From positions 1-64,000 of the forward strand of contig JANYKT010000102.1 of assembly GCA_025358085.1 (NCBI GenBank): 64,000 bases of DNA. Reading direction: 5' to 3'. The translations under genes and the position numbers were made by a program. This DNA comes from Deltaproteobacteria bacterium (GTDB lineage Bacteria > Myxococcota > Myxococcia > Myxococcales > 40CM-4-68-19). Shown piece after piece: positions 62,539 to 64,000 of this stretch. Each line of letters begins with the position of its first letter. Within the stretch, counting starts at the first letter, position 1. The notes beneath the pieces were generated by a model. The model saw only the letters and a list, made by a program, of their open reading frames with translations, was not told the origin of the DNA and did no database searches.

Positions 62539-62583
62539 TCCGGCGCGGCCGGTCCAACTGCGCTGCATCGGCGACACTTGCTT

Positions 62584-63474
62584 CTAGTGGTGCCTGAGAA
62601 GCTGGAGCGCGCCCAGCACCGCAGAGACGGCCCAGACGGCTGAGAGGGCCCACGCCCAGCGCTGGCGGCCCGAGGCCTCTTTCTCGACCAGAGGCTCCTC
62701 GCGCCGCGGCCAAAGCACCCGCGCGGCCAGCACAACAAAGGCGATGAGCAGCACAAAGCCGAGCAGCAGCACCCAGCGAGGGGGCGGCGAATCGGGGTCC
62801 TCGAACCCCATCATGAAGGCCGCACCCGCGATGCCGTTGTTCACCGCGTGGGCCACCACCGAAGGCCAGAGCGATCCCGTCCAGACGCGCAACAGCGCCA
62901 GCATCACACCGATCTCGAGCAGGCCGATGAAGCCCACCGGGTCCAGGTGCAGGGCCGAAAAGAGCACGCCAGACACCAGCACCGCGAGCAGCGGGCCGAA
63001 GCTGCGCCGGAGAGCGGGGAGCGCGAACCCGCGGAAAAAGAGCTCCTCCCCCAGCGGCGCAGCGATGGCGACCGTGAGGATCATCGGCATGGCCTGCCCG
63101 GCGAAGACACCGTCCAGCATTCGCTGCTTGGCGTCGAAATCAGCCACCAGCTTCGCCGGCAGTCCTTCGTGGGCGAGAAAGGTCAGCAGCGACACGATGG
63201 GTTGATTCATTGCGGCGACTGCGACGGCGACCAGGAGCTGCCACGCGGTCGGCGCGCCCAGCCCCAGGTAGGGCCCGAGCCGCAGTCCTGCAAACCAGAT
63301 GACAGCGACCGCCGGCAGCGCGATGGCGAGCGCCTCGGTGAGCCAGAGCCCGGCCACGATGTTGTGCTGTTGCACCGGGACGCCGATGACGATGAAGCCA
63401 AGCAGCAGCGCGCCGTAGGCGAGGAAGGCGCTGCCGGCGCCGAGACGACGTTCGGTCATGGGCCCGGTTTCCAT
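62584..63474 (-). CDS. CPBP-family intramembrane glutamic endopeptidase
   Basis: A 296-residue CAAX-protease/bacteriocin-processing (Abi) family protein with about eight hydrophobic helices. The active-site motifs are GEELFFRG (Glu-Glu-x3-Arg), FSALHLDPVGF and VVAHAVNNG, giving two Glu and two His. Targets of bacterial members are largely unknown. ATG at 63474 or 63459. It converges on the small protein across 45 bases. Confidence 0.9.
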   Translation of the reverse strand: METGPMTERRLGAGSAFLAYGALLLGFIVIGVPVQQHNIVAGLWLTEALAIALPAVAVIWFAGLRLGPYLGLGAPTAWQLLVAVAVAAMNQPIVSLLTFLAHEGLPAKLVADFDAKQRMLDGVFAGQAMPMILTVAIAAPLGEELFFRGFALPALRRSFGPLLAVLVSGVLFSALHLDPVGFIGLLEIGVMLALLRVWTGSLWPSVVAHAVNNGIAGAAFMMGFEDPDSPPPRWVLLLGFVLLIAFVVLAARVLWPRREEPLVEKEASGRQRWAWALSAVWAVSAVLGALQLLRHH

Positions 63475-63540
63475 AGCACGGGCCTTGCAGCGTCAACTGT
63501 CCGATTTCAGCAGGCAGAGGCCGCAGGTAGGGTCGCGGCC

Positions 63541-64000
63541 ATGTCGTCATTCCAGAAATCGGTTGTGGCGCTTTTCGCCGCCGCGCTCTCGCTCGTGGGT
63601 TGTTCCGACTGCAAGACGATGAAAGCCAACGGCAGCGCCCTGTCCGGCCTCGTCTGCGGAGGCGAGGGCAGCGCCGCGCTCGAGCCGCCGCCGGCGGTGC
63701 CGAGCGCGTGCCAGCCGCGCGCGGTGATGCCCAACTTCTTCAAGCTGCTCGACGGCAACGACCCGGCACTCGCCGGAGTGCGCGCGGTCGTCAAGGATCT
63801 GGGCACCCCGGTTTGCGAGGTCACGCCCGCTGCCTGCAGCAGCGACGATCAGTGTCAAGTCGGCCTCTGCACCAACGGCGCCTGCGCGTGCACGGCCGAG
63901 TACAGCCCGCTCGCGAACATTCTCGGCTTCACCTTTGGCGGCCTCGCCACCGTCACAGACCCTGTCAGGAACCCTCCCGAACCCGGCGCGGTCGGCGTGC
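63541..64000 (+). CDS. Cys-rich lipoprotein, truncated by the window end
   Basis: The first ~153 residues of a secreted lipoprotein; the gene continues past the window. The signal (KSVVALFAAALSLVGC) ends at the lipidated Cys21. The mature part has CSSDDQCQVGLCTNGACACT, a Cys-rich motif common in myxobacterial secreted proteins of dickkopf-like or EGF-like pattern. Function unknown. Confidence 0.7.
   Translation, partial: MSSFQKSVVALFAAALSLVGCSDCKTMKANGSALSGLVCGGEGSAALEPPPAVPSACQPRAVMPNFFKLLDGNDPALAGVRAVVKDLGTPVCEVTPAACSSDDQCQVGLCTNGACACTAEYSPLANILGFTFGGLATVTDPVRNPPEPGAVGV

Overview
The window looks like a chromosomal segment of a Myxococcota (deltaproteobacterial) genome. It is very GC-rich, with GC-ending codons, frequent GTG and TTG starts, and tightly packed operons whose genes overlap by 1, 4 or 7 bases. 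It carries a Tgl/PilF-like lipoprotein, a FrzS/AglZ-like pseudo-receiver with a long coiled coil, a response regulator with a long Pro/Ala linker, and a groEL without groES. No rRNA, tRNA, CRISPR array, IS element or prophage gene was recognised. No stretch longer than about 185 bases lacks a gene.

Layout. 1-8526: the end of a probable rimI, then a complete histidine operon on the minus strand, transcribed hisZ-hisG-hisD-hisC-HAD phosphatase-hisB-hisH-hisA-hisF-hisIE. 8673-9997: pyrD coupled to a small EF-Tu-domain-II-like protein. 10030-17263: a four-gene minus-strand lipid cluster. It encodes a three-part fusion (CDP-alcohol phosphatidyltransferase, GtrA-like and Svf1-like regions), a class III aminotransferase, an MMPL/RND exporter and an AUR1-like PAP2 protein. 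17392-20507: ppk1 and a coupled phosphodiester glycosidase. 20622-28647: plus-strand genes for a small coiled-coil protein, a lytic transglycosylase, an M61 peptidase, queE, a phzF homologue, folE2, an exported protein, a Tgl-like TPR protein and recO. 28663-31887: a FadL-like outer-membrane protein with thiE, thiG and thiS. 31961-33839: a Crp/Fnr regulator, queD and a membrane protein. 33870-38993: an aldolase, a small lipoprotein, plsB, a hypothetical gene and a cupredoxin-like protein.

39058-52385: groEL, the Pro/Ala-rich response regulator, valS with a histone-H1-like C-terminal tail, nadC, birA, coaX, a TPR protein, a conserved unknown and the FrzS/AglZ-like protein. 52460-58294: an ECF sigma/anti-sigma pair, alanine dehydrogenase, a radical SAM enzyme of unknown role and two envelope proteins. 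58394-64000: an RlmI-type methyltransferase, an alpha/beta hydrolase, a membrane-embedded subtilase lipoprotein with a small coupled protein, a CPBP protease and a truncated lipoprotein.

Most genes are core metabolism: histidine, pyrimidine, thiamine, NAD, CoA, biotin, queuosine/pterin, polyphosphate and phospholipid. The strongest candidate for an undescribed system is the lipid cluster at 10030-17263. It joins a phosphatidylinositol-phosphate-synthase-like enzyme to a domain resembling the yeast ceramide-binding protein Svf1, and sits beside a relative of inositol-phosphorylceramide synthase (Aur1), an aminotransferase and an exporter. The second is valyl-tRNA synthetase fused in frame to a histone-H1-like tail that also has its own ribosome-binding site and start codon.
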